From Deinococcus sonorensis KR-87 (GTDB taxonomy: Bacteria > Deinococcota > Deinococci > Deinococcales > Deinococcaceae), in NCBI RefSeq assembly GCF_040256395.1, contig NZ_CP158299.1:1889501-1953500 (forward strand): a DNA stretch of 64,000 nt, in the 5' to 3' direction. Shown here piece after piece: positions 19,960 through 28,992 of the stretch. The position numbers and the translations under genes are program-made. The notes under the pieces were generated by a model. That model made no database searches, had not been told where the DNA came from, and saw nothing but the letters and a program-made list of their open reading frames with translations. Position 1 is the stretch's first letter; each line of letters opens with the position of its first letter.

Positions 19960-20439
19960 TCACGCCTTACCTTGAGGCGTGGCGGCGGGCGTGGTCAGCG
20001 AGTGGCCCAGTTTCCGGGACAGGGCGGCCAGTGTGGCGAGTTCCTGCGGCGTGAGGCCGGAGAACACCTGCACGATACCGGCCACGTGAGCCGGCAGCAG
20101 CGACACGATCAGCTGCTCACCCCGCTCAGTCAGCGACACGGTCATAATCCGCCGGTCACGCAGATCGCGGGTGCGGCGCACCAGCCCGTCTCGTTCGAGG
20201 TTGTCGATCACCATGGTCAGGTTGCCGCTGCTGCGCAGGATCTTCTCGGCCAACTGACGCTGGCTGAGCGGGCCGAGATGGTGCAGCACCTCCAGCACGC
20301 CGAACTGGCTGATGGTGAGGCGGTGGGCCGCCAGATGCCGGTTGGCCTGGACCTCCACCGCGTGGGCGGCCCGCCAGACCTTGATGTAGGCGTCCAGTGC
20401 AGCCCGTTCCTCTGGCGTGCCGTCGTAACGTGTGGGCAT
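19960..20439 (-). CDS. MarR-family repressor, MhqR-like
   Basis: 159 residues with winged-helix core LTISQFGVLEVLHHLGPLSQRQLAEKILRSSGNLTMVIDNLERDGLVRRTRDLRDRRIMTVSLTERG. There is no cysteine in the whole protein, which argues against an OhrR thiol sensor and fits MhqR. It precedes the MhqO-MhqD fusion on the same strand with a 37-base gap, so both are likely one autoregulated unit for quinone stress. A TAAGAT hexamer nine bases before the ATG (minus strand, about 20449-20454) is a plausible -10. Ligand inferred from context only. Confidence 0.85.
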   Translation of the reverse strand: MPTRYDGTPEERAALDAYIKVWRAAHAVEVQANRHLAAHRLTISQFGVLEVLHHLGPLSQRQLAEKILRSSGNLTMVIDNLERDGLVRRTRDLRDRRIMTVSLTERGEQLIVSLLPAHVAGIVQVFSGLTPQELATLAALSRKLGHSLTTPAATPQGKA

Positions 20440-20484
20440 AGGTGACTGATCTTACAGGTTCGGAGCAGCCGGGCGGCCCCAAAC

Positions 20485-22095
20485 TTAGCGGATGGTCAGC
20501 TCGGTGTCCAGCCACATCAGCACCCGTTCCTGGGGGCGCGGCAGCTGAAAGCTCAGCTGGGCCGCCTGATCGGCCGCCTGCTGGGCAAATTCCGGCAGCG
20601 GGCCGTGGCGGGCCGGCGTGGCGGTCCAGGTGGGCGCGTCGTAGGGGAGCCCCGCCAGCTCACAGGCGCGCTCGATGCCGGTCTGCAGGTCGCCCAGGCC
20701 GTCCACCAGGCCCAGTTCCAGCGCGTCGGCGCCGCTCCAGATGCGCCCGCGCCCCAATTCGTCTACCCGCGTCTGGGTCAGGCCACGTCCCTCGGCCACC
20801 CGCAGGGTGAAGCGGTCGTAGACCTCCATGATGCTGCGCTCCACATAGCCGCGCTCTGTGTCATTGAAGGGCCGCGCGCCGCTGTACATCAGGGCCTGAT
20901 CACGGCGGGCCACGCCTTCCGGATTCAGCCCCTGCCGGCGGTTGAACTCCTCCAGCACCGGCTTGCCACTCACCACCCCGATGCTGCCGGTGATGGTGTA
21001 GGGACTGGCGATCACCTGCTGGGCGTGGGCCAGCACGTAGTACCCACCCGAGGCGGCCACCGCGCCCATCACCGCCACCACCGGCTTCTCGCTGGTCCGG
21101 ACCTCACGCCAGATCAGGTCCGAGGCCAGGGCGGAGCCGCCGCCCGAATCCACGTACAGCACGATGGCGCGGGTCTGTTTGTCCTGCTTGGCCCGCTTGA
21201 GGGCGGCCACCACCGTGTCCGACCCGGCGGTGCGGCCGCCCAGCAGCGGCAGCGGATTGTTGCGGGACTTGCCGGTCACGATATTGCCGATGACCGGCAC
21301 GATGGCCACCCGGCCCCCCTTGCGTCCACCCTGAGCCGCCGGCTTCAGCAGGTCCAGCACCGCCTCCAGCGGCCGGGACGCCGGGCCGATCAGCTCGTCC
21401 TCGTACGCGACCCGGTCCAGCATCCCGGCCTGCTGCGCCGCCGCCGCCGAGCTGAGCGGGCGGTCCAGCCACGCCTGGGCCTGTGGCTCGCTCACGCCTC
21501 TGGCCTCGGCCAGCTCCTGCACCCACTGCCGCTCCATGCTGTCGAGCAGCGCGGTCAGCTGCTCGCGGTTGTAGGGGTCCATCTCGGCGTCACTGAAGCG
21601 GGTCAGCGCCGACTTGTACTCGCGGATCCGCAGGTTCTCGAAGGCGATGCCGTGCTTGCGCAGCAGTTCGCCCAGGTAGGTGATCTCCATGCCCAGACCC
21701 AGCACGTTGATCTCGGCCGACTCGGGGGCCGCCACCTCCTGCGCGCCGGACGCGGCCAGCAGCGCCGGCATGCTGATGGTGGGCAGCCACGCCACGGTGC
21801 GCTTGTGCTGGCTGAGCCGCTGGAAGGCGGCACGCAGCGAGGCCGAGGTGCTGAGCCCGCCGCTGTACTGCCCGAAGCGCAGCAACACGCCGTGCAGCCA
21901 GCTGGCGTCGGCCAGACGCTCCAGCCGGGCGGTCAGCGCTTCCAGCGTCTCCTGCCGCGACAGCAGGGCGGCCAGCGGAGTGCCGGGATTCAGCGCCGGA
22001 TAGTCACCGGCGATGTCCAGCACCACCCAGGTGGGCTTACTGACGCCCTTGGGCAGCGAATCGGCACCGGAGCGGGGCAGAAAAGGAAGGTTCAT
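20485..22095 (-). CDS. sppA: SppA-type (S49) protease, two-domain, without membrane anchor
   Basis: 536 residues, the length of the double-domain E. coli-type signal peptide peptidase. Catalytic lysine in the first half (K161 in REYKSALTRFSD) and serine in the second (S349 in GAVAASGGYYV), plus DSGGGSALASD and the GSIGVVSGK motif. E. coli SppA has an N-terminal transmembrane helix; here the N-terminus (MNLPFLPRSGADSLPKG) has none, so the enzyme looks cytosolic. Its start overlaps the stop of the globin fusion gene by 4 bases, coupling the two. Last gene of the cytochrome-globin-protease operon. Confidence 0.9.
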   Translation of the reverse strand: MNLPFLPRSGADSLPKGVSKPTWVVLDIAGDYPALNPGTPLAALLSRQETLEALTARLERLADASWLHGVLLRFGQYSGGLSTSASLRAAFQRLSQHKRTVAWLPTISMPALLAASGAQEVAAPESAEINVLGLGMEITYLGELLRKHGIAFENLRIREYKSALTRFSDAEMDPYNREQLTALLDSMERQWVQELAEARGVSEPQAQAWLDRPLSSAAAAQQAGMLDRVAYEDELIGPASRPLEAVLDLLKPAAQGGRKGGRVAIVPVIGNIVTGKSRNNPLPLLGGRTAGSDTVVAALKRAKQDKQTRAIVLYVDSGGGSALASDLIWREVRTSEKPVVAVMGAVAASGGYYVLAHAQQVIASPYTITGSIGVVSGKPVLEEFNRRQGLNPEGVARRDQALMYSGARPFNDTERGYVERSIMEVYDRFTLRVAEGRGLTQTRVDELGRGRIWSGADALELGLVDGLGDLQTGIERACELAGLPYDAPTWTATPARHGPLPEFAQQAADQAAQLSFQLPRPQERVLMWLDTELTIR

Positions 22096-22994
22096 GGTGT
22101 CAGGGTACGTCCGGCAGGTGAGGAAGGTTCCCCGGAGCGCTGGGCGGCCGGACGGCCCAGGCGGGCACCCATCCGCACAGCGCGGCGGTGGAGTTCGTCG
22201 GCCAGCCGGGGCGACAGCTGCGCGTGGGCCGCTTCGGCAAACAGGGCCAGCCAGCGTTCCAGGTGGGCGGCGCTCAGGCCCAGGTCGCGGTGCGCGGCAT
22301 TCAGGTCGCCGCGCCAGTGCGGGCCGTCTCCCAGGACCATCCGCCAGAAGCCCTGCACCCGGCGCAGGTGGTCCGGCCAGTCATGGACGTGCCGGGCGAA
22401 CACCGGTCCCAGCAGCGTGTCCTGACGGCAGCGCCGGTAGAAGTCGTCCAGCAGGGCGGCCAGCACGTCCGGCCCGCCGATGGCCTCCAGCAGGCTGGCC
22501 GGCTGTGGCGAGACAGCGGGCAGCGTCTCCAAGAACCGGGCTAGCACCGCCGGAGGCAACTCAGTCCCAGCAAACCCCCAGGATGGTCCCAGCCGCCACA
22601 GCACCGGTAGTCCGTTCAGCTGGCTCTCGGTGCTCAGGGTCGGGGCTTCCAGGCACAGCTCGCCGTCCAGCTGAACAGTCAGGGTCAACCGGGTCCAGAT
22701 GACCTCACCATCCAGGCGGGCCGCCCCCACCCGGCCGCCCGCGGCCCGGCCCAGCAGCGCCGCGCCACTGCCCCAGCCCAGCACCGGCAGCTGCATCCGC
22801 AGCGCCCTGGAGGCGAGCTGCAGCAGCGCCCAGCGGTCCGGGCGATCCTGCACATCGGCCACCGGGCCGCCGTCATGCGGCAGCAGAAGGCCCGCGGCGC
22901 CGTGCAGACTGGCCGGGTCCTCAGCGACCGGGTTCAGCAGCGTGGCGTGCGGGCACAGGTCCGGTAGCGGCGCGGTGGTCAGCAGCCGCAGCAT
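22092..22994 (-). CDS. Degenerate class I amidotransferase-like domain fused to group III truncated globin
   Basis: 300 residues. Residues about 15-155 follow the class I glutamine amidotransferase pattern (LLLPHDGG; LPVLGWGSGAALLGRAAGGRV; SWGFAGTELPPAVLARFLE), but the nucleophile elbow GxCxG has Gly at 75 and the FHPE catalytic histidine is lost. Residues about 165-280 are a truncated haemoglobin resembling group III: AIGGPDVLAALLDDFYRRCRQD, FWRMVLGDGPHWRGD, and candidate proximal His H235 in AAHRDLGLSAAHLERWLALF. Such globins bind O2 or NO. Cytochrome c lies 7 bases upstream and SppA overlaps downstream. The amidotransferase reading is by eye and less certain than the globin. Confidence 0.75.
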   Translation of the reverse strand: MLRLLTTAPLPDLCPHATLLNPVAEDPASLHGAAGLLLPHDGGPVADVQDRPDRWALLQLASRALRMQLPVLGWGSGAALLGRAAGGRVGAARLDGEVIWTRLTLTVQLDGELCLEAPTLSTESQLNGLPVLWRLGPSWGFAGTELPPAVLARFLETLPAVSPQPASLLEAIGGPDVLAALLDDFYRRCRQDTLLGPVFARHVHDWPDHLRRVQGFWRMVLGDGPHWRGDLNAAHRDLGLSAAHLERWLALFAEAAHAQLSPRLADELHRRAVRMGARLGRPAAQRSGEPSSPAGRTLTP

Positions 22995-23001
22995 CCGGCG
23001 C

Positions 23002-23601
23002 TCAGTTCAGGGTCTTGATGTAGGCCAGCAGGTTGGCGACGTCGGCGTCGCTGACCTGATCCGGGCTGAACTGCGGCATCGGGGGGTTGAGCTTGCGGTC
23101 CGGCGCCTGGCGCTCGCGCAGCGCGAGCTGGAACTGATCGAGCGTCCAGCTCTTGGGGCCGTCGGCCACGTTGAGCGCCGGGCCGATGCCGCCGCCTCCG
23201 TTGGCGCCGTGGCAGCCGGCACAGCTGGCCGACGCGAACACCGCGCGTCCCTGCTCGGCGTTCCCGACCGCCTGGCTGTTCTGTCCGCTCGGCTGCTGCC
23301 CGACCGACGTGCCGTCGGTGGGCGCGGTGGGGGCCTTGCCGGTGCCCGCGCCGCTGCTGGCGCCTTCGGTCTGGTTGCCGCTGGCGTCGGCCGGAGCCTG
23401 GGTGTTGCTGGCGGTGGTGGTGTCGGGCGACACCGGTGCGGTGGCCGGCTCGTTGGACGTTTCCTTGGAGGCCTCACTGGCAGCCGACGAGATGGAGGCG
23501 GCCGGCTGCTCCTCGCGGGTGGCGATCCGGTAGCCCAGGATGCTCCCGCCCAGCGTCAGCGCCAGCAGCACGGTCATCGAGACGGCGAACGTGTTCTTCA
23601 T
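23002..23601 (-). CDS. Membrane-anchored mono-haem cytochrome c
   Basis: 199 residues: N-terminal hydrophobic anchor (FAVSMTVLLALTLGGSILGY), about 85 residues of Ser/Ala/Thr/Gly-rich linker, then a class I cytochrome c with CAGCH (C127, C130, H131) and a likely axial Met in NPPMPQFSPDQVSDADVANLLAYIKTL. It would face the cell envelope and move electrons near the membrane. Leaderless start: TAGCCT (minus, 23609-23614) seven bases before the ATG. First gene of a tight operon with the globin fusion and sppA. Confidence 0.9.
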   Translation of the reverse strand: MKNTFAVSMTVLLALTLGGSILGYRIATREEQPAASISSAASEASKETSNEPATAPVSPDTTTASNTQAPADASGNQTEGASSGAGTGKAPTAPTDGTSVGQQPSGQNSQAVGNAEQGRAVFASASCAGCHGANGGGGIGPALNVADGPKSWTLDQFQLALRERQAPDRKLNPPMPQFSPDQVSDADVANLLAYIKTLN

Positions 23602-23676
23602 ATGTGTCAGGCTAGCACAGGCCCCCAGGGGCGTTTGTCGCCCTGGAGCCGCATCTTTGCCGGGTGTGAAGGGCCG

Positions 23677-24273
23677 TCAGCCGGCGCGCTCATCCAGCTG
23701 CAGCAGGGCCGTGAGGCCGTGCAGACACAGGCGGCGATAGCGCTCCAGGTCCGGGTCCGGGTCCGACAGAAAACGCACGCTCAGCCCGTCCACCATGGCC
23801 CGCAGCTGCCACGCCCGGTCATCGGCGCCCGCCTCGCCCGGCAGCCGCGCCAGCGCCAGGTCCAGCCGGTGCGTCTCGTCCACAAAGGCGCGCTGCACCT
23901 GCATCAGCGCCGGGTCGCGGGTGCTGGCCGCCAGGAAGTCCAGGTAAACCGTGTAGAAGCGCCGGGTGTTGGCCAGCCCGTAGAACTGGTTCTCGACGTA
24001 GGCTTCCAGCTTGGCCTGGGGCGTCACCGCCTGCCGCAGTGCCCGGCGGGTCGCCACCGCGATGGTCCGCACGAAGCGGCGCATCACGGCCGCCAGCAGG
24101 CCCTCCTTGCTGCCGAAGTGGTAGACCAGCGTGCCCTTGCTGACCCCGGCCTGCCGCGCGATGTCCGAGAGCGTCACGCCCGCGTACCCCTGCTCGAAGA
24201 TGGCCAGGTAGGCGGCCTGCTCCAGGCCGGCGCGGCGCTGACGGTCCTGGATCGGGTTGACCTTGCGCGCCAC
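23677..24273 (-). CDS. TetR-family transcriptional regulator
   Basis: 198 residues. N-terminal HTH is canonical: AIFEQGYAGVTLSDIARQAGVSKGTLVYHFGSKEGLLAAVMRRF. The C-terminal ligand domain resembles the BetI/TetR_C_6 type (YVENQFYGLANTRRFYTVYLDFLAAS). GTG start, six bases after TAGACT (minus strand 24280-24285). Neighbours on the same strand are a cytochrome c operon downstream and a foldase upstream, separated from the latter by a 14-bp hairpin, so its targets are not obvious from position. Confidence 0.88.
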   Translation of the reverse strand: MARKVNPIQDRQRRAGLEQAAYLAIFEQGYAGVTLSDIARQAGVSKGTLVYHFGSKEGLLAAVMRRFVRTIAVATRRALRQAVTPQAKLEAYVENQFYGLANTRRFYTVYLDFLAASTRDPALMQVQRAFVDETHRLDLALARLPGEAGADDRAWQLRAMVDGLSVRFLSDPDPDLERYRRLCLHGLTALLQLDERAG

Positions 24274-24291
24274 ACCGCGAGTCTAGCAAGC

Positions 24292-24324
24292 GCAGCGGGA
24301 CAGGGGTTTTCCCTGTCCCGCTGC
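24292..24324 (-). terminator. Long hairpin downstream of the foldase gene
   Basis: GCAGCGGGACAGGG at 24292-24305 pairs perfectly with 24311-24324 around a 5-base loop. No strong U-tract follows on the minus strand, but the position right after the foldase stop and before the TetR gene fits a terminator. Confidence 0.6.
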
Positions 24325-24339
24325 ATTGGGCGCCTCTCC

Positions 24340-25419
24340 TCAGGGGGTGCTGGGCGTACTGGGGGTGCTCGGCGTGCTGGGCGTCTCGGTGTCCTCGGCG
24401 GGCGTGTCGAGCTTGACCACGTCCGGCACGGTGGTGATGCGGATCTTCCTGACCTGGGCGTCCAGGTACTTCTGGGCGGCCTCGCGGCCCAGCTGATCGC
24501 GGATGCCCGCCTGCACGTCGGCCAGCGGCGCGAGGCCGGCGGCCGTGCGGCTGCTGACCAGCAGCACGTGCCAGCCGAATTCGGTCTGCACCACCTGCGG
24601 GGTGTTGAGCGGGCCGGTGAAGGCGGCCTTGTCGAAGGCGGCCACCGTCTCACCGGGCGCCAGGCACCCCAGGTCGCCGCCCTGCGCCGCGCTGCCGGGG
24701 TCCTTGGACTTCTGCTTGGCGAGGTCCTCGAAGCTGCTGCCGCCCTTGAGCTGCGTCACCACGGTGTTGGCTTCGGCCTGGGTCGGCACCAGGATGTGCT
24801 TGGCGCAGGCCTCGGCCTTCTTGGTGAAGTCGGCCTTGTGCAGGTTGTAGTAGCCGGCCACCACCGCGTCGCCGAAAGTGAAGCGGCCCTTCAGGGTGTC
24901 CAGAAAGTTGCTGTACACCGCGCTGCTGGTCAGCGAGCTGCGGAAGGCGGCCTCGTTGGCGTAGCCGCTGGCCTGCAGGGCGCTGGTGAACTCGGTGTCG
25001 TCGGTGAAGCCCTGACGCGCCTGGGCCACGTCGGCGTCCACCTTGGCGGGGTCAGCCTGCACGCCCGCCTTGGCCGCCAGCTGCAGCACCGCGCGCTCCC
25101 GCACCAGCTGATCGAGCAGCTGCGGCCGGTACTGGTTGAAGTACGGCAGCACGTCGTCGGAGAGCGGCACGCCCTGACCGTTCACGGTGCGCGCCACCGC
25201 CTCGCGGAAGTACGCCTCAAACTGGCCCAGCGTGACCGTCTCGCTGCCGACCGTCCCCACCGTGGTGGCCGGGTCCTGTGCCGGGGTGCTGGGGGTCTGG
25301 GCCGGCGCGGCAGGCGTGCTGGGCGCGGTCTGGGCCGGTGCCGCCGGGGTGCTCGGCGTGGTCTGGGCCAGCACGGCCCCGCCGGCGACGAGGGCCAGGG
25401 TCAGGAAGATTGTTTTCAC
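24340..25419 (-). CDS. SurA/PrsA-like peptidyl-prolyl isomerase foldase
   Basis: 359 residues, secreted. Signal peptide MKTIFLTLALVAGGAVLAQ, then a low-complexity TPSTPAAPAQT region, a SurA-N-like chaperone part (about 60-200), and a parvulin PPIase domain: CAKHILVPTQAEAN...LKGGSSFEDLAKQKSKDPGSAAQGGDLGCLAPGETVAAFDKAAF...TEFGWHVLLVSS. Two cysteines (in EACAKH and DLGCLAP) might form a disulfide. The end is four STP repeats, a tail also found in the secreted protein at 48.9 kb. GTG start, six bases after TAGAGT (25426-25431, minus). Helps fold exported proteins. Confidence 0.9.
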   Translation of the reverse strand: MKTIFLTLALVAGGAVLAQTTPSTPAAPAQTAPSTPAAPAQTPSTPAQDPATTVGTVGSETVTLGQFEAYFREAVARTVNGQGVPLSDDVLPYFNQYRPQLLDQLVRERAVLQLAAKAGVQADPAKVDADVAQARQGFTDDTEFTSALQASGYANEAAFRSSLTSSAVYSNFLDTLKGRFTFGDAVVAGYYNLHKADFTKKAEACAKHILVPTQAEANTVVTQLKGGSSFEDLAKQKSKDPGSAAQGGDLGCLAPGETVAAFDKAAFTGPLNTPQVVQTEFGWHVLLVSSRTAAGLAPLADVQAGIRDQLGREAAQKYLDAQVRKIRITTVPDVVKLDTPAEDTETPSTPSTPSTPSTP

Positions 25420-25503
25420 CCGCCCACTCTACCGTACTGTCTCCCGGCGGGCGGTGAACATGGGCTGAGCCAGGGCCGCTCCGCGTTCAGCTCTGCAACA
25501 CGC

Positions 25504-25509
25504 TACAAT
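25504..25509 (+). promoter_or_regulatory. -10 element of the FemAB-like gene
   Basis: TACAAT seven bases before GTG 25517; no SD between, so the GTG is likely the 5' end of the mRNA. Confidence 0.6.
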
Positions 25510-25516
25510 CCTGCCC

Positions 25517-26572
25517 GTGCCGTTGCGCCTTGAAGCCACCCAGGATGCCCATCTCTATGACGACGCTGTGCGCTCGTTGCCCATCACCAGCGCCCTGCAG
25601 GGCTGGGGCTACGGCGAGGCCCGGCGCGTCCTGGGCCAGCAGCCGCTCCGATACCTGATCCGCGACGGCGGCCGCACCGTGGGGGCGCTGCAGCTGCTCC
25701 GCAAGACCCTGGTGCCGGGGTTCAGCACCCTCTACGCCCCGCGCGGCCCGGCGCTCGAGTCGCTGGACCTGCTGCCGGAACTGGCCGGGGTGATCCGTCA
25801 GGCGGCGCGGCCGACCGACGTGCTGGTCAAGATCGAGCCGCCCGTGCCGCTGCAGGAGACGGACATTCCGGCCAGCCACGGTCGCTGGCAGCGCGCCGAG
25901 GCCGAGCAGCCGGAACATACCATCATCAGCGACCTGAGTCAGCCGGAGGACACGCTGTTCGCGGGTCTGCACAGCATGGCCCGGCGCAACGTGCGGGCCG
26001 CCCAGAAGTTCGGGGTGACGGTGGGCCGCGACGACCAGTTCCAGGACTTCTGGGACATCTTCACGGCCACCAACGAGCGGGCCCAGCTGGGCGCCTTTCC
26101 GCGCCGCTACTACGAGACGATGCTGCAGGAGGGCAGCCGCTACGGCGGCGAGGCTTACGTGGTGCTGGCCCGCCACGAGGGCCGGGCGCTGGCGGGCGGC
26201 TTCTTCCTGACGATGGGCGCGGGCACGTATTACCTGTTCGGCGGCAGCGTCCGGGACGACCGGCCCACCGAGACGGGTGAGCCGCGCAAGGACGTCAAGG
26301 CGCCCACCGCCTTCTACTGGGGGGCGATGCTGGACGCCCGGGCGCGCGGCTACCAGCTGTTTGACTTCTGGGGCATTCCGCGCCGGCTGGACGAGGAGAA
26401 GCACAGCTTCGGTATCTACCGCATGAAGGAGAATTTCGGCGGGACGAGGGTGTGGTACCCGGCCTACAGCCTGCCGCTCAGTCCGCTGGCGCCGCTGATC
26501 ACCCGGGCGCTGCGGACGCGCAAGACCCGCAACAACCTCAGGAGGCGCGGCAGTGCCGATGATGTGCTGTAA
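25517..26572 (+). CDS. FemAB/FemX-family aminoacyltransferase
   Basis: 351 residues with two GNAT-like halves as in Fem transferases. Markers: YGEARRVLG...PLRYLIRDGGRTVGALQLLRK, FAGLHSMARRNVRAAQKFGV (tRNA-binding-like basic helix), GGFFLTMGAGTYYLFGGS, APTAFYWGAMLDARARGYQLFDFWGIPRR and FKENFGG-like MKENFGGTRVWYPAY. Family members add amino acids from aminoacyl-tRNA to the peptidoglycan cross-bridge; deinococcal peptidoglycan has a glycine-containing bridge, which would fit. The specific amino acid cannot be told. Leaderless GTG start. Confidence 0.88.
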   Translation: MPLRLEATQDAHLYDDAVRSLPITSALQGWGYGEARRVLGQQPLRYLIRDGGRTVGALQLLRKTLVPGFSTLYAPRGPALESLDLLPELAGVIRQAARPTDVLVKIEPPVPLQETDIPASHGRWQRAEAEQPEHTIISDLSQPEDTLFAGLHSMARRNVRAAQKFGVTVGRDDQFQDFWDIFTATNERAQLGAFPRRYYETMLQEGSRYGGEAYVVLARHEGRALAGGFFLTMGAGTYYLFGGSVRDDRPTETGEPRKDVKAPTAFYWGAMLDARARGYQLFDFWGIPRRLDEEKHSFGIYRMKENFGGTRVWYPAYSLPLSPLAPLITRALRTRKTRNNLRRRGSADDVL

Positions 26573-26584
26573 CCGGCGGCCTGC

Positions 26585-27340
26585 GTGAGTGTGGCCCATG
26601 ACACGCCGCTCGCGCTGTTCGGGTACCCGCCGCAGGTGGGACGGAGCCTGAGGGACCTGGGCCTCACGGCCGTCACGGTGCCGCCCGGTCCGCTGCCGGA
26701 CGTGCTAGAGGCGTGCGCCACCCTGCGCTACAGCGGAGCGCTGGTGCATCCGACCCTGCAGGCGGAGTTGCTGGGCCATGCAGAGCCGGACAGCGCGGCG
26801 CGCCGGGCCGGCCTCGCCGACGCGCTGGCCTTCGCCGGGGGCGTTCAGGCTACCTACACCCTGCCGGACGCGCTGCTGGACGCGCTGGAGCAGAGCGGCT
26901 ACCCGGTGCGCGGCGCCAGGGCGCTGCTGCTGGGCGTGGGCGCCGATCTGCAGGTGGGCGTGACGCTGACCCGGCTGGGCCTCAGCAGCGTCACGCTGGC
27001 GGCCAGCACGCGGCCGCTGGCCGAACAGCTGGGCCGCGAGGTCCCAGCCGGCCTGCTGCTGGGCGCGGTGTCGCGCTCGGACCCGGCGCTGCCCGGCCTG
27101 GCGGAACGCGCCGATCTGATCGTGCTGACCGCCGGCAGCGTGCCGGCAGGTCTGCTGCAACCGTTTCATGCGGTGCTGGACCTCACCGGGCGGGCAGGGG
27201 CGGCCGCTCGGCAGGCGGGCGCCACCCTGGTCCCGCTGGCCGCGTTGCCGGTTCTGCGACTGGCCCGGCGGCTGCTGCATGCCACCGGCGTGCGCTTCGT
27301 GCCGGACGCGCTGGAGCCACTGACGACGCTGCTGGATTGA
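26585..27340 (+). CDS. Divergent shikimate dehydrogenase-like protein
   Basis: 251 residues with AroE layout: N-terminal substrate-domain opening LALFGYPPQVGRSLRDLGL (compare GxPxxHSxSP), GALVHPTLQAELL, and a Rossmann segment VRGARALLLGVGADLQVGVTLTRLGLSSVTLAAST. The nucleotide loop reads GVGADL instead of GAGGAA, and there is no lysine anywhere in the protein, so the AroE catalytic Lys is missing. It is probably not a shikimate dehydrogenase; a true aroE should be elsewhere. Follows the FemAB-like gene by 12 bases, so likely co-transcribed. Function unknown. Confidence 0.6.
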   Translation: MSVAHDTPLALFGYPPQVGRSLRDLGLTAVTVPPGPLPDVLEACATLRYSGALVHPTLQAELLGHAEPDSAARRAGLADALAFAGGVQATYTLPDALLDALEQSGYPVRGARALLLGVGADLQVGVTLTRLGLSSVTLAASTRPLAEQLGREVPAGLLLGAVSRSDPALPGLAERADLIVLTAGSVPAGLLQPFHAVLDLTGRAGAAARQAGATLVPLAALPVLRLARRLLHATGVRFVPDALEPLTTLLD

Positions 27341-27372
27341 GTTTTTAGGAGAGGTCCCGGCAGGATGGGGCA

Positions 27373-27655
27373 GTGACCCGATGCCCGCTGCTCACTAAGG
27401 TGTCGGGGGGTAACCGCGCTGTTCTGGGCCACCAAGATCCTGACCACCGGCATAGGGGAGACTGCCTCGGGGCTTCTGACGCGTCGACTCGGCCCACTGT
27501 CGGCCCCAGCACCGACTGGCGCAGTGTGGATGCTATGCACCCAGTTCTTCTTGGACGATGCGGTGGTGAGCTTGTTGGGTTTGGACTGTGTCCGCGGTAC
27601 TGACCACGTGGTGCCGCCTGGAGTGGCCCTCAGGAGCGTTGGTCAGCCGTCATGA
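27373..27655 (+). pseudogene. Decayed fragment of a COG4705-like membrane protein gene
   Basis: The region between the AroE-like gene and pilC holds a gene remnant. In one frame 27391-27411 reads TKVSGG; deleting one G from the G6 run at 27415-27420 region continues as VTALFWATKILTTGIGETASGLLTRRLGP. This matches the start of COG4705 membrane proteins (KVPEVT.YFWIIKILTTxxGExxSDxL). After that the reading loses the multi-helix pattern, and no further membrane segments follow. Thus it is frameshifted and truncated. The similarity is from memory of the family pattern; translated search would settle it. Confidence 0.5.
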
Positions 27656-27660
27656 AGGCA

Positions 27661-27687
27661 AAGAGAAAAGACCGGGTGGCCCGGTCC
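27661..27687 (-). terminator. Terminator of pilC
   Basis: On the minus strand GACCGGG-CCA-CCCGGTC followed by TTTTCTCTTT, a classical intrinsic terminator 20 bases after the pilC stop. Confidence 0.8.
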
Positions 27688-27706
27688 TTGCAAGCGCTGC
27701 TTTCTG

Positions 27707-28927
<1,221 letters not shown>

Positions 28928-28934
28928 GCGAGTC

Positions 28935-28940
28935 AGTATA
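28935..28940 (-). promoter_or_regulatory. -10 element of pilC
   Basis: TATACT on the minus strand, seven bases before the pilC ATG; one of the best -10 matches in the window and fixes the start against upstream in-frame codons. Confidence 0.65.
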
Positions 28941-28992
28941 ATGAGGGCGTCTTGCAAGTTGCTTACGCAATTTCGCATCTCCACGGTGCCCC

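Noticed and set aside
22699..25533. Very long open frame antisense to the globin, cytochrome, TetR and foldase genes
   Set aside because: Low-complexity Gly/Ala/Arg product crossing four well-supported genes; long antisense frames are expected in GC-rich DNA with third-position bias.
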